Shown here: piece after piece, positions 53,132 to 61,668 of the stretch
How positions within the stretch are numbered: the stretch's first letter is position 1
Layout of the letters: the number at the start of each line of letters is the position of its first letter
Source: Ilumatobacter sp.
Lineage (GTDB): Bacteria; Actinomycetota; Acidimicrobiia; Acidimicrobiales; Ilumatobacteraceae
NCBI RefSeq assembly: GCF_030065885.1
Contig: NZ_JASJCS010000009.1
Coordinates: 35,308-99,307, forward strand
Reading direction: 5' to 3'
Length of the DNA: 64,000 nt
Program-made: the position numbers and the translations under genes
Notes under the pieces: generated by a model
What the model was told of the DNA's origin: nothing
The model's input: the letters and a program-made list of their open reading frames with translations, nothing else
The model's database searches: none

Positions 53132-53959
53132 ATGTTCGGGATCGGTCAGTTCGCCCAGATCGCCAAGGTGTCGGTCAGGACGCTGCGTCACTACGACGAC
53201 GTCGGCCTGCTCCGCCCGGCTGCGGTCGACGCGGCGACCGGCTACCGCTCGTACGCCGCTGCCCAGCTCGCCGAGCTCAACCGCATCCTCGTCCTCAAGG
53301 ACCTCGGCTTCACACTTGCCGAGATCACCCGGATGGTCGAGGCGGGTGTGAGCCGCGAGCAGCTGGTCGGCATGCTTCGCCTCCGGCAGGCGGAGGCCGA
53401 GCGCGCCGCCGACGACGAACGTCGGCGGTTGGCCCGCGTGGCAGCCCGTATCGAACTCTTGACAGGAGCAACCGCCATGAACGACCTCGACACCGCGATC
53501 GTCGTCAAGCCGATCGACGACGTGCGCCTCGCCACCGTCCGGGAACCCGTGGAGGGTTTCGATGCCGAGTTCGCGCCGATCTTCGGCCGCCTCTACCCGG
53601 TGCTGTTCGCAGAGCTCGGCCGGCTGGGCGTCTCACCCGCCGGCCCGACGTACGCGCTGTATGAACAGCGCGACGACGGCCGGATCGACGTGCTGGCCGG
53701 CGTCGTCGTCGACGCGGAGGCCGTGCTCGACTCCGAGACCGTGTCGGTCCGCGAGCTGGCCGCTGTCGACCGCGCTGCGACGCTCGTGCACCGCGGGGCG
53801 ATGGCGACGATCATGGACAGCTACGCGCTGCTCGAGCAGTGGATGGACCGCGCCGGTGAACGGCCGGTCGGCTTCAGCCGCGAGGTCTATCTCGAGTGCC
53901 CGGAGGACGATCCCGACGGGTGGGTCACCGAGCTGCAGTTCGCGCTCGCCGATTCGTGA
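53132..53959 (+). CDS. MerR-family regulator with GyrI-like effector domain
   Basis: A 275-residue regulator. An N-terminal winged helix (MFGIGQFAQIAKVSVRTLRHYDDVGLLRP, residues 1-29; YRSYAAAQLAELNRILVLKDLGF) is followed by a dimerisation coiled coil (about 75-112) and a C-terminal GyrI-like/BmrR-type domain (about 118-275; IVVKPIDDVRLATVREPVEGF, DVLAGVVVD, ECPEDDPDGWVTELQFAL). BmrR-like members bind cationic drugs and activate efflux genes by untwisting a long-spacer promoter. A dyad with a 19-bp spacer lies immediately upstream, suggesting autoregulation. No efflux gene is adjacent. Confidence 0.94.
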   Translation: MFGIGQFAQIAKVSVRTLRHYDDVGLLRPAAVDAATGYRSYAAAQLAELNRILVLKDLGFTLAEITRMVEAGVSREQLVGMLRLRQAEAERAADDERRRLARVAARIELLTGATAMNDLDTAIVVKPIDDVRLATVREPVEGFDAEFAPIFGRLYPVLFAELGRLGVSPAGPTYALYEQRDDGRIDVLAGVVVDAEAVLDSETVSVRELAAVDRAATLVHRGAMATIMDSYALLEQWMDRAGERPVGFSREVYLECPEDDPDGWVTELQFALADS

Positions 53960-53981
53960 CGGCGAGCGCGCCGGCGGGCGA

Positions 53982-55214
53982 TCACGCTCGCTGTGCGGCC
54001 GACAGGATCGCAGCCGTCGCGTCCGCCAGCACCTGGCAACCCGTCACGATGTCGTCGTCGGCGCTGTTCTCGGCGAAGTCGTGGCTGATGCCACCGATGC
54101 TCGGGACGAACAACATGCCGCACGGAAGGTGGCCGGACAGCACCATCGGGTCGTGACCTGCCGCGCTCGGCATCTCGGTCCAGGAACCGGGCACCGTGCG
54201 CTCGGCGGCCTCGGCGAGATGGCGTCGCAGTTCGGGGTCCATCTGCGTCGGCGCGATCGGTGACCGCCCGGCGGTCGCGTCGACGTCGACCGGCCCGGCA
54301 TCGTTCGTCTCTGCCACGAGCTCCGACACGGCAGCGCGCATCGCGTCGAGAGTGGCTTCGTCGGGGTCGCGATACTGCAGGACCATCTCGGCGGCCCCCG
54401 GCACGATGCTGGGTGCGCCCGGCACGAGGTGTGCGTCGCCGACCGTCCAGACCGACGTCGGCCCGGCGACCGCGGCCATCCGCTCGTGCAACTCGGCGCC
54501 GAACCGGAACATCGCGGCGCCGGCGTCGCGGCGGCGCGCCATCGGGGTGGTCCCGGCGTGGTTCTGCTCACCGACGAACCGGATCCGGACGGCTCGGATC
54601 CCGACGATCGAGGTGACCACGCCGATCTGCAGGCCGGCATCTTCCAGGTGGGGCCCCTGCTCGATGTGGGCCTCGAGGTAGCCGATCTGTCGCCCGGGAT
54701 CGAGGCGCGACCGTGGCGTGGACGCCAGCCCGACGCGTTCGATCGCGGCCGCGACGGTCTCGCCCTCGGCGTTGGCGTCGAGCAGATCGGCGTCGGTGAG
54801 GGCGCCGACGAACGACGAGCTGCCGAGACAGCTCGTGTACGTGCCCTCTTCGTCGGACCAGGCGACCGTGTCGATCGCCATCCCGTTCGTGTCGGGGTCG
54901 TCGCGCAGCGACCGGGCGATCTCGATCGCGTACATCACCCCCATTGCGCCGTCGAGCCAACCTCCGGTCGGCTGGGTGTCGGAGTGCGAGCCGATCAGCA
55001 GCGCTGGCGCTGGGTTGGGCGACCGGCCGACGACGTTGCCGACGCCGTCGATCGTCGCGTCGAGGCCGGCTGCCTCCATCTGCTCGCGCAACCAGTGCCG
55101 CGCGGCCATGTCGGCGTCGGAGAACGTCGGCCGGACGACGCCCGTCCCGGTGGCCCCGAAGCCACGCAGCACACGCAGATCGTCGAGGAGGCGCTGCCCG
55201 TCGATCGAGACCAC
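53982..55214 (-). CDS. M20-family hydantoinase/carbamoylase-type amidohydrolase
   Basis: A 410-residue metal-dependent amidohydrolase of the N-carbamoyl-amino-acid hydrolase/allantoate amidohydrolase group. The metal ligands appear in the order expected for this M20 branch: His and Asp in GSHSDTQPTGGWLDGAMGV (about 77-95), Glu in AWSDEEGTY, His in EAHIEQGPHLE (about 188), and a distal His in GGISHDFAEN (about 379). The dimerisation domain (IRAVRIRFVGEQNHAGTTPM) is typical. It would hydrolyse carbamoyl or ureido compounds in nitrogen scavenging. GTG 55214 lies 7 nt after a TAGCGT box. Confidence 0.93.
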   Translation of the reverse strand: MVSIDGQRLLDDLRVLRGFGATGTGVVRPTFSDADMAARHWLREQMEAAGLDATIDGVGNVVGRSPNPAPALLIGSHSDTQPTGGWLDGAMGVMYAIEIARSLRDDPDTNGMAIDTVAWSDEEGTYTSCLGSSSFVGALTDADLLDANAEGETVAAAIERVGLASTPRSRLDPGRQIGYLEAHIEQGPHLEDAGLQIGVVTSIVGIRAVRIRFVGEQNHAGTTPMARRRDAGAAMFRFGAELHERMAAVAGPTSVWTVGDAHLVPGAPSIVPGAAEMVLQYRDPDEATLDAMRAAVSELVAETNDAGPVDVDATAGRSPIAPTQMDPELRRHLAEAAERTVPGSWTEMPSAAGHDPMVLSGHLPCGMLFVPSIGGISHDFAENSADDDIVTGCQVLADATAAILSAAQRA

Positions 55215-55293
55215 GCACGGCACGCTACGCCACCAGCTCCCGGCCCACGGCGTCGTCGTGCTGAACCGGTGCGCCCTCTGCAACGATGGGTTC

Positions 55294-55704
55294 GTGAGCG
55301 ACGAGATCACGGCCATGTTGCATGCCGGCATGCCACTGACGCGGACGATGGGGATGGCGGGTGTGGAGTCGACGCCCGAGCGGGTCGTCGTCGACCTCGA
55401 GTGGTCCGAGCACCTCCTCACGACGGGGGGACAGCTCCACGGCGGCGCGCTCATGGCGCTGGCCGACTCGGCGGGTGCCGGGTGTGCGTTCATGAACCTG
55501 CCCGACGGCGCGTCGGGTACGTCGACGATCGAGTCGAAGACCAACTTCCTCGGCCCCGTGAGAGAGGGCCACGCGGTGAGGGCCACCGCGGTCCCACTCC
55601 ACGTCGGCGGCACCACGATCGTCGTCGAGACCGAGCTACGCGTCGGTGAACGACTGGTGGCCAAGGTCACCCAGACCCAGGCCGTGCTCCGACCGAGCGG
55701 ATGA
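55294..55704 (+). CDS. PaaI-type hotdog-fold thioesterase
   Basis: A 136-residue acyl-CoA thioesterase of the hotdog fold. GGQLHGGALMALADSAGAG (about 44-62) holds the HGG turn and the acidic catalytic residue, followed by STIESKTNFLGPVREGHAVRA. PaaI-like members hydrolyse aromatic acyl-CoAs such as phenylacetyl-CoA derivatives. GTG 55294 gives a standard start (VSDEITAMLHAGMPL). It is divergent from the amidohydrolase, with an 80-bp spacer. Confidence 0.92.
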   Translation: MSDEITAMLHAGMPLTRTMGMAGVESTPERVVVDLEWSEHLLTTGGQLHGGALMALADSAGAGCAFMNLPDGASGTSTIESKTNFLGPVREGHAVRATAVPLHVGGTTIVVETELRVGERLVAKVTQTQAVLRPSG

Positions 55705-55922
55705 CGAACTGCACATGGTGAGCGCCACGATCCAGCCGGGTAGCGCGACCGGGATCGAGATCGGGGTCGAGACCGTGCCGGATCCGTCGACCGGTCGCGG
55801 TGAGGCGACGAGCCCACGCTCCCGACGCTCGCACCCTCGATCGTCGCGGCAGTCCGGATCCGTCGAGCCGGCGGGTGGTGGGTTCGACGATCGGTGGCGT
55901 CGTGTCGTGGAGTAGCGCGCTG
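55705..55922. other. Spacer with a short direct repeat
   Basis: This 218-bp stretch has no ORF I can support. The word CCGGATCCGTCGA occurs twice (near 55778-55790 and 55853-55865). A small ORF from ATG 55714 shows no family and weak codon bias. Confidence 0.4.
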
Positions 55923-56810
55923 ATGGCGTCGCTCGACGCGCGCGCAACCGTCGTCGAGACCGATCGAGGACGGGTGCAGGTGGCCGTCGAGGGCGATGGC
56001 CCCCCGGTGCTCGCGATCCACGGTGGCCCCGGCGGTTTCGACCAAGGGCTCGCCTACTGCGCCCATCTTCGAGACGGCGGTTGCCGCCTGCTCGCGGTCT
56101 CGCGCCCGGGCTATCTGAGAACACCGCTCGACTCCGGCCGCGGACCCGAGCACCAGGCCGATCTGTACGCGGCGCTGCTCGACGCGCTCCAGATCGACCG
56201 GGCCGCCATCCTGGGGTTCTCCTCCGGAGCCCCATCAGCGGTGCACTTCGCCGCACGACACCGCGATCGCACCACGGCGCTCTTCGTCGATGCCGGCATC
56301 CTGTTGCCGTTCGAACCGCCGATCGGTCCCGTCCGGCGGGCGACCTACGAGTCCGCCCCGGTCGTGAGGCTCTCGTACCGGTTCGCGATGAAGCAGCCCG
56401 CACTCGCGACATCGTTCATGGTCTCGGGCGTGTCGATCGGACTGAACAGGCAGGAACGCAGGGCGGCCGCCGACTGGATCACGTCGGACCCCGGCCGGCT
56501 CCGATCGATCCAGGCGTTGTGGAGTTCGACCGCTCCAGGGAAGTACCGGCGCCCGGGTTGGGCCAACGACAAGGCCAACGAGGTCGCGCTACCGCCACTC
56601 CCCTTCACCGAGGTCACCGTCCCGACGATCATCGCCCACGGCGACAGCGACGCCATCGTTCCGGTCGAGCATTCGACCTTGGCGGCGAACACGATCGGGA
56701 CCGCCGATCTGATCGTGGTCGAGCAGGGCCATCACCTGCTGTCGGCCTGCAGGCACTACCGACCGGTGGCCGAGCGACAGCTCGAGCTCGCTCGCGGCCA
56801 CCGTTGGTGA
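55923..56810 (+). CDS. Alpha/beta-hydrolase
   Basis: A 295-residue alpha/beta-hydrolase. The oxyanion loop is AIHGGPGGFDQGL (about 32-44), the nucleophile Ser100 lies in LGFSSGAPSAV (GxSxG), the acid in HGDSDAIVPVEH near 240-250, and His in EQGHHLLSA near 268. The N-terminal TDRGRVQVAVEGDGPPVLAI is usual for this family. It may be an esterase, epoxide hydrolase or lactonase; the sequence does not decide. It lies 218 bp after the thioesterase on the same strand and 24 bp before a convergent VOC gene. Confidence 0.92.
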   Translation: MASLDARATVVETDRGRVQVAVEGDGPPVLAIHGGPGGFDQGLAYCAHLRDGGCRLLAVSRPGYLRTPLDSGRGPEHQADLYAALLDALQIDRAAILGFSSGAPSAVHFAARHRDRTTALFVDAGILLPFEPPIGPVRRATYESAPVVRLSYRFAMKQPALATSFMVSGVSIGLNRQERRAAADWITSDPGRLRSIQALWSSTAPGKYRRPGWANDKANEVALPPLPFTEVTVPTIIAHGDSDAIVPVEHSTLAANTIGTADLIVVEQGHHLLSACRHYRPVAERQLELARGHRW

Positions 56811-56833
56811 CCGCCACGCCTGCGCCGGCAGCG

Positions 56834-57268
56834 CTACGAGCGGGGCGGCTCGACGATGATGCAGAACGGGTGGCCGGCCGGGTCGGCGTAGACGCGCAGC
56901 GTCTCGACCGGATCGTCGACGCGATCCTGCAGCAACGACGCGCCGAGCCCGAGGGCCCGCTCGTGCTGCACGTCGAGCTCGGCAAGGGTCGGGACGGTCA
57001 GGTCGAGGTGGAGTTGCTGCGGGACGGCGGGATCGGGCCAGGTCGGCGGCGACAGCTCGTCGACCTGCTGCACGGCGAGTCGCGCCTCGCCACCACGGTC
57101 GAGCAGGACGAGCCACTCCTCGCCCTCAGCGTCCGGCGCACCGCCGGCAGGTGGCTCGTCGCCGGGCCGGTACGTGTAGCCGAGCAACCGGCGGTAGAAC
57201 TCGGCGAGCTCGCGCGCATCGGTCGCATCGAGCACGACGGCGCGCAGTTCGGCGAAGCTCTCACTCAC
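56834..57268 (-). CDS. VOC-family (Glyoxalase_6-like) protein
   Basis: A 144-residue vicinal-oxygen-chelate protein: ELRAVVLDATDARELAEFYRRLLGYTY at the N terminus, QLHLDLTVPTLAELDVQHERALGLGASLL in the middle, and VYADPAGHPFCIIVEPP at the end, the classic actinobacterial glyoxalase-like pattern with a metal-ligand Glu/His pair possible (HLDL and PFCIIVE). Function is unknown. GTG 57268 is used, giving the standard N terminus. It is divergent from the ABM gene at 57408. Confidence 0.88.
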   Translation of the reverse strand: MSESFAELRAVVLDATDARELAEFYRRLLGYTYRPGDEPPAGGAPDAEGEEWLVLLDRGGEARLAVQQVDELSPPTWPDPAVPQQLHLDLTVPTLAELDVQHERALGLGASLLQDRVDDPVETLRVYADPAGHPFCIIVEPPRS

Positions 57269-57407
57269 GTCCCGATCATGCCACCCGGTCGGCGTCGCGC
57301 ACGCCGACCTCGGACGCCTGTCGAAATCGACCGCTTCGTTCGTGGTAGGGATGTCGGCACCCGGCCGACCCAGCGACATGCGGCACCGCCGCGGAGGAGA
57401 CAGCACG

Positions 57408-57713
57408 ATGAGCAAGGTTTCGATGATCGGCACGATCAGGTGCCAGGAGGGCAAGGGCGACGAGATGGCGGCGGTGCTCGCCACGATGGTCGACGCGGCC
57501 GCCGGTGAGCCGGGCTGCGAGATCTACTCGTACCACCGGGGCCCCGACGACACGTTCTGGTTCTTCGCGCTGATGTCCAACGAGGAGGCGATGAAGAGCC
57601 ACGGCCAGAGCGAGGCGATGCAGGCCGCGATGCAGGACTTCATGCCGCTGATGGCGGAACCACCGCAGATGTCGCCGGCCACGCCGATCGCAGCGCTCGG
57701 CTTCGATCTGTGA
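57408..57713 (+). CDS. ABM-domain (antibiotic biosynthesis monooxygenase-like) protein
   Basis: A 101-residue dimeric ferredoxin-like-fold protein of the ABM/YgiN group: SMIGTIRCQEGKGDEMAAVLATMVDAA, then PGCEIYSYHRGPDDTFWFFALMSNEEAM, and a C-terminal PATPIAALGF. YgiN-like members are quinol monooxygenases or heme/ROS-related proteins. GAGGAG lies upstream of the ATG. The sigma factor gene starts 19 nt downstream, so it may be co-transcribed with the sigma factor. Confidence 0.9.
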   Translation: MSKVSMIGTIRCQEGKGDEMAAVLATMVDAAAGEPGCEIYSYHRGPDDTFWFFALMSNEEAMKSHGQSEAMQAAMQDFMPLMAEPPQMSPATPIAALGFDL

Positions 57714-57732
57714 CGTCGCCGCTCGCGCATCC

Positions 57733-58971
57733 GTGAGCCTCGACCCTGACGAGCTCGGCGCCATCTACCGCCGCGAGGTCGGACGGTGCACGGCGACGCT
57801 CGTCCGGGCGCTCGGTGACGTCGATCGGGCGGAGGACGCCGTCGCCGATGCGTTCGCCATCGCAGCCGAGCGCTGGGCCGCCGACGGGGTGCCGCCCAAC
57901 CCGGGCGGCTGGATCACGACGACCGCACGCAACCGCGCGATCGATCGCATCCGCCGCGAGGCCAGCCGCACGACACGCGAACGGGCCGCGCTGGACCTGT
58001 ATGGCGACGACCGTGGTACGGGCGTGGGCATCCCGGACCTCGGCAGCTTCGACGCGGTACCCGACGACCAACTTCGGCTGATCTTCCTGTGCTGCCATCC
58101 GGCGCTGCGTCCCGAGGCACAGGTCGCGCTGACGCTGCGCCTGCTCGGCGGCCTCACGACGAGCGAGATCGCCAGGGCCTTCCTGGTGCCCGAACCGACC
58201 ATGGGCCAGCGGCTCAGCCGTGCCAAGCGGAAGATCCGTGACACGCACATGGCGTATCGGCTGCCGGACGAGGACGAGCTCCCTCGCCGACTCGGCCCGG
58301 TGCTCGCGACGATCTACCTGATCTACACCGAGGGCCACGCCGCAACCGCGGGCGACGACCTGATGCGGCCTGCGCTCACCGGTGAGGCGATCCGGATCAC
58401 CGAGACACTGGTCGAGCTCCTGCCGGACGAGCCTGAGGCCGCCGGACTGCTGGCGCTGATGCTGCTGACCGAGGCCCGCGCGCCGGCGCGCGTCGACGTC
58501 GCCGGCAACCTCGTGCCGCTGCCCGACCAGGATCGATCGTCGTGGGACCGCGCGTCGATCGCAGAGGGCCACCGGCTGGTGCGCGCGTGCCTCGACCGCG
58601 ACGAGCCCGGCCCGTACCAGCTCCAGGCGGCGATCGCAGCAGTCCACGCCGACGCCCCCACCGCCGGCGAGACCGACTGGGCGCAGATCGTCGCGCTGTA
58701 CGACCATCTGCTGGTGTTCCGGCCCAACGACGTCGTGCGCCTCAACCGGGCGATCGCGGTGATGGAACACGACGACGCCTCGGCCGCACTCGCCGCGCTC
58801 GAGCGGATCGACCTGCCGCTGTACCACCTCTTCCATGCGACACGCGCGGAGGCGCTGCGCCGGGTCGAGCGCCGCGACGAGGCCGCGGAGGCGCTGGGCC
58901 GAGCGATCGCGCTGGCCAGCAACGCCACCGAGCGCCGCCACCTCGAGCGGCGCCTCGCCGAGTTGGTGTGA
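57733..58971 (+). CDS. ECF42-type RNA polymerase sigma factor with C-terminal TPR extension
   Basis: A 412-residue extracytoplasmic-function sigma factor. Region 2 is ELGAIYRREVGRCTATLVRALGDVDRAEDAVADAFAIAAERW (about 5-47), followed by NPGGWITTTARNRAIDRIRRE. Region 4 is LTLRLLGGLTTSEIARAFLVPEPTMGQRLSRAKRKIR (about 131-168). A long C-terminal domain of about 230 residues (YLIYTEGHAATAGDD, NDVVRLNRAIAV) replaces an anti-sigma factor, as in ECF42. Its expected partner, a DGPF/YCII protein, is the next gene. Confidence 0.95.
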   Translation: MSLDPDELGAIYRREVGRCTATLVRALGDVDRAEDAVADAFAIAAERWAADGVPPNPGGWITTTARNRAIDRIRREASRTTRERAALDLYGDDRGTGVGIPDLGSFDAVPDDQLRLIFLCCHPALRPEAQVALTLRLLGGLTTSEIARAFLVPEPTMGQRLSRAKRKIRDTHMAYRLPDEDELPRRLGPVLATIYLIYTEGHAATAGDDLMRPALTGEAIRITETLVELLPDEPEAAGLLALMLLTEARAPARVDVAGNLVPLPDQDRSSWDRASIAEGHRLVRACLDRDEPGPYQLQAAIAAVHADAPTAGETDWAQIVALYDHLLVFRPNDVVRLNRAIAVMEHDDASAALAALERIDLPLYHLFHATRAEALRRVERRDEAAEALGRAIALASNATERRHLERRLAELV

Positions 58972-59055
58972 CCGAGCCGCTGTCGAAGTCGTCCGACGCG
59001 TTCGTGGACATGTTGGATGTGGGAATCGCCCGCACGCACACATCGAGGAGCACCG

Positions 59056-59415
59056 ATGAGTCAGTACCTGTTGTCCGTCCACTCGGTCGAGGGGGCCGCC
59101 CGCCCCGACATGACCCCCGAGGAGATGGAGGCCTCGATGTCGCGCGTGATGGCGCTCGAAGCCGAGATGAAGGAATGTGGAGCGTTCCTGTTCGGCGGGG
59201 CGCTGGCCGACCCGGGCTCGGCCACCGTCGTGCGGTCGGCAGGTGACGAGATGGTGATGACCGACGGCCCGTTCGCCGAGGCGAAGGAGCACATCGGCGG
59301 CTTCTACATCATCGATGCGGCCGACCTCGATGCAGCACTCGAATGGGCCGGCAAGGTCGTCGATTGCATCAAGGCGCCGATCGAGGTCCGTCCGTTCCAG
59401 CACGTGAGCGGCTGA
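59056..59415 (+). CDS. YCII-related DGPF-domain protein
   Basis: A 119-residue DGPF (YCII-like) protein: MSQYLLSVHSVEGA, a central helix, VMTDGPFAEAKEHIGGFYII with the namesake DGPF motif (about 74-77), and an end PIEVRPFQHVSG. DGPF proteins are encoded with ECF42 sigma factors and are their main predicted targets; their biochemical function is unknown. GAGGAG lies 5 nt before the ATG. The ECF gene ends 84 nt upstream. Confidence 0.95.
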   Translation: MSQYLLSVHSVEGAARPDMTPEEMEASMSRVMALEAEMKECGAFLFGGALADPGSATVVRSAGDEMVMTDGPFAEAKEHIGGFYIIDAADLDAALEWAGKVVDCIKAPIEVRPFQHVSG

Positions 59416-59428
59416 GCGACGACGCGGG

Positions 59429-60958
59429 TCAGTCGTCGTCGCGTTGGAGCAGACGGATGATCTCCGTCTCGGCTGCCCAGGGGTCGTCGACGAGCAGCAC
59501 GCGGACTCGACTGCGATCGGCCGGGCCGACCTCGGCCGGGATCATCTCGATGACCTCGTCAGCGGTGATGGCACCGTCGACGTAGGCGTCGATCACACCG
59601 CCGACGACGTCGTCGAGGTCTTCGTCGAGGTCATCCTCGAGCTCGTCGTCGTGCCGCTCGTCGAGCTCGTCGTCCTCGTCGACGAACGATCCCCACTCGG
59701 CCGCCCCCACCGGTGAGGCGCTCGCGATCGGCACGGCGATCAGCAGGGCGGCCACGGTGACGACCGGACCTCGGCGACGTACCAGCTCACGCCATGGCAC
59801 GCCGGCGCGCAGCCAGTCGAGCGTGCGACGTCTGAGCAGCACGGCGCGGTAGATGATCGCGAGATAGGTCATCACCCATGCCGTGGCGGCGACGCGCCCG
59901 ATCTCCTCACCGGGCCACCAGGCCAGATTGACCACGAGCGGGATCGCGACGAGGTGCATCGCGAAGGTGAACAGCGAGGCCTCGCCGAGCGGCAGCAGGA
60001 ACCAGCCGAGGGTCCGGCGGAGCGGCACCCACAGCTCGTCGACGATCATCCAGAGCACCCGCAGATACAGCCCGACGACGAGGAGCGGCACCCACGGCAT
60101 CGCGAACTCCCGGAGTGCCAGCGGCTCGGCGAGCTCGTCGCCGGCGATCCGTCGTCCGAGCTCGGGCCACGCCGACCAGCCGGTCGCGTGGAGCCAGGCG
60201 AGGGCGACGGCGAGTGCGAGCGCGGCGATGTCGATCGCACGACGGAACGGAACGCTCGTCCACCACGTCGCCACCCGTTCCCGGTGGTACCCGAGCAGCA
60301 GACCGCCGAAGAACAGCGGCGCGTTCGGGATCAGGGCCCGGAACGACGCGAACCCGAGCCGCATCGCCCCGTCGCCGGCGAGTTGGGCCAGCGCGTAGAG
60401 GCCGCCGACCGCGGCGACGACGATCCACGACCGGCCCGTCATCATGAGCCTCAGCGCGCCCACCGCCGCACCGAGGTAGAGCACGTAGGCGATCAAGATG
60501 TCCGCACCGTTGAAGGCGGTCTGCATCGTGACGACCTGCCCGATCCAATGCCACGCGCCCGTGAACGCACCGGCCTCCAGCTCGCCCCACAGCTCGTAGC
60601 TGGTGGTGAGGGCGATCACGCCGAACGCAAGCGAGATGCCGATCGTCGCGAGATAGACGGTCCACGTCCGTGAGCTCAGCCGCGACGTCGCCTCGTCCGG
60701 CGTGCGGCCGATGCTGATGAACCCGAGCGTGAAGCCCGAGATGAACAGGAACGCCTCGGCGGCGGAGATCAGGAACTCGGACCGGCCGCTGGCCTCGTGA
60801 AGGAAGCTCTGCGACAGCCCGAAGTGGTTGATGGCCATCGCCGCCAGCGCGTAGCCGCGCAGCAGGTCGAGCCGCCGGTCTCGCCCTCCGGTGCTCGGAT
60901 AGCGCCACCGGCGCCGATGGTCGACGGGTGGATCCGGCGCCGCGAGGAGGGTGTCCAT
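59429..60958 (-). CDS. OpgC-like membrane acyltransferase with acidic C-terminal domain
   Basis: A 509-residue protein of the OpgC/acyltransferase_3-like group. About ten transmembrane helices span residues 28-415 (RDRRLDLLRGYALAAMAINHFG, FLISAAEAFLFISGFTLGFI), typical of OpgC (PF10129). A last helix (VVTVAALLIAVPIASA, about 411-426) leads into an Asp/Glu-rich run (DEDDELDERHDDELEDDLDE, about 439-458) and a small helical domain with DAYVDGAITADEVIEMIPAE. The acidic extension is not part of classical OpgC. ATG 60958 lies 7 nt after a TACGGT box. The likely activity is acyl modification of an envelope glycan; the substrate is unknown. Confidence 0.86.
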   Translation of the reverse strand: MDTLLAAPDPPVDHRRRWRYPSTGGRDRRLDLLRGYALAAMAINHFGLSQSFLHEASGRSEFLISAAEAFLFISGFTLGFISIGRTPDEATSRLSSRTWTVYLATIGISLAFGVIALTTSYELWGELEAGAFTGAWHWIGQVVTMQTAFNGADILIAYVLYLGAAVGALRLMMTGRSWIVVAAVGGLYALAQLAGDGAMRLGFASFRALIPNAPLFFGGLLLGYHRERVATWWTSVPFRRAIDIAALALAVALAWLHATGWSAWPELGRRIAGDELAEPLALREFAMPWVPLLVVGLYLRVLWMIVDELWVPLRRTLGWFLLPLGEASLFTFAMHLVAIPLVVNLAWWPGEEIGRVAATAWVMTYLAIIYRAVLLRRRTLDWLRAGVPWRELVRRRGPVVTVAALLIAVPIASASPVGAAEWGSFVDEDDELDERHDDELEDDLDEDLDDVVGGVIDAYVDGAITADEVIEMIPAEVGPADRSRVRVLLVDDPWAAETEIIRLLQRDDD

Positions 60959-61054
60959 GCTGCGCACCGTATGCAACCGACCCTGAGGCCAACCTGAGGA
61001 TCGGCATCGCCAGTTCGCCGGCAGTGCTCGCCGGCCGCGGCCCGAGCGGTCGAA

Positions 61055-61060
61055 TATCGT
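61055..61060 (+). promoter_or_regulatory. Candidate -10 box of a leaderless transcript
   Basis: TATCGT is 7 nt before the GTG at 61068. Confidence 0.5.
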
Positions 61061-61067
61061 CGCCGGT

Positions 61068-61610
61068 GTGGACACCGACCTCGACGAACACGGCCGTCCG
61101 GAGCCTCCGATCGACGGCGACGAGACCGGGACGTTGCTGGGCTTCCTCGACTACCAGCGTGCGACCCTGGCCTGGAAGTGCGAGGGTCTCGACGCCGAGG
61201 GTCTGAACACCAGCGTCGCCGCCTCGTCGATGACGCTGGGCGGGCTGCTCAAGCACATGGCGCTCGTCGAGAGCAGCTGGTTCTCGCGATGGCTGCACGG
61301 CCGCGATCGACAGCCACCCTGGAACGCGATCGACTGGGACGCTCACCCCGACTGGGACTTCGAGTCGGCGGCCGACGACTCGCCGGAGGAGCTGACCGGT
61401 CTGTGGCGGGAGGCGGTCGCCAGCTCCCGGGCGCTGGTCGACGAGGCACTCGCGAGCGGTGGCCTCGACCAGGCGGCCAAGCGCACCTGGCCCGACGGCG
61501 ACGCGCCGAGCCTGCGCTGGATCCTCGTGCACATGATCGAGGAGTACGCCCGCCACAACGGCCACGCCGACCTCATCCGCGAAGCGATCGACGGCAGCAC
61601 CGGCGAGTAG
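61068..61610 (+). CDS. DinB/DUF664-family protein
   Basis: A 180-residue four-helix-bundle metalloprotein: LLGFLDYQRATLAWKCEGL, TLGGLLKHMALVESSWF (first metal His), and LVHMIEEYARHNGHADLIRE (second and third His). Actinobacterial DinB proteins include mycothiol-dependent S-transferases. The substrate is unknown. The GTG start follows a TATCGT box. It is divergent from the OpgC-like gene with a 109-bp spacer. Confidence 0.92.
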   Translation: MDTDLDEHGRPEPPIDGDETGTLLGFLDYQRATLAWKCEGLDAEGLNTSVAASSMTLGGLLKHMALVESSWFSRWLHGRDRQPPWNAIDWDAHPDWDFESAADDSPEELTGLWREAVASSRALVDEALASGGLDQAAKRTWPDGDAPSLRWILVHMIEEYARHNGHADLIREAIDGSTGE

Positions 61611-61656
61611 CCGGGTGGGCCCGGCGGCACATGGCCGACACGACCGGACGGCGCCG

Positions 61657-61662
61657 TAGCAT
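61657..61662 (+). promoter_or_regulatory. Candidate -10 box of a leaderless transcript
   Basis: TAGCAT is 6 nt before the ATG at 61669; the intervening GTG at 61666 is probably not used. Confidence 0.5.
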
Positions 61663-61668
61663 GACGTG

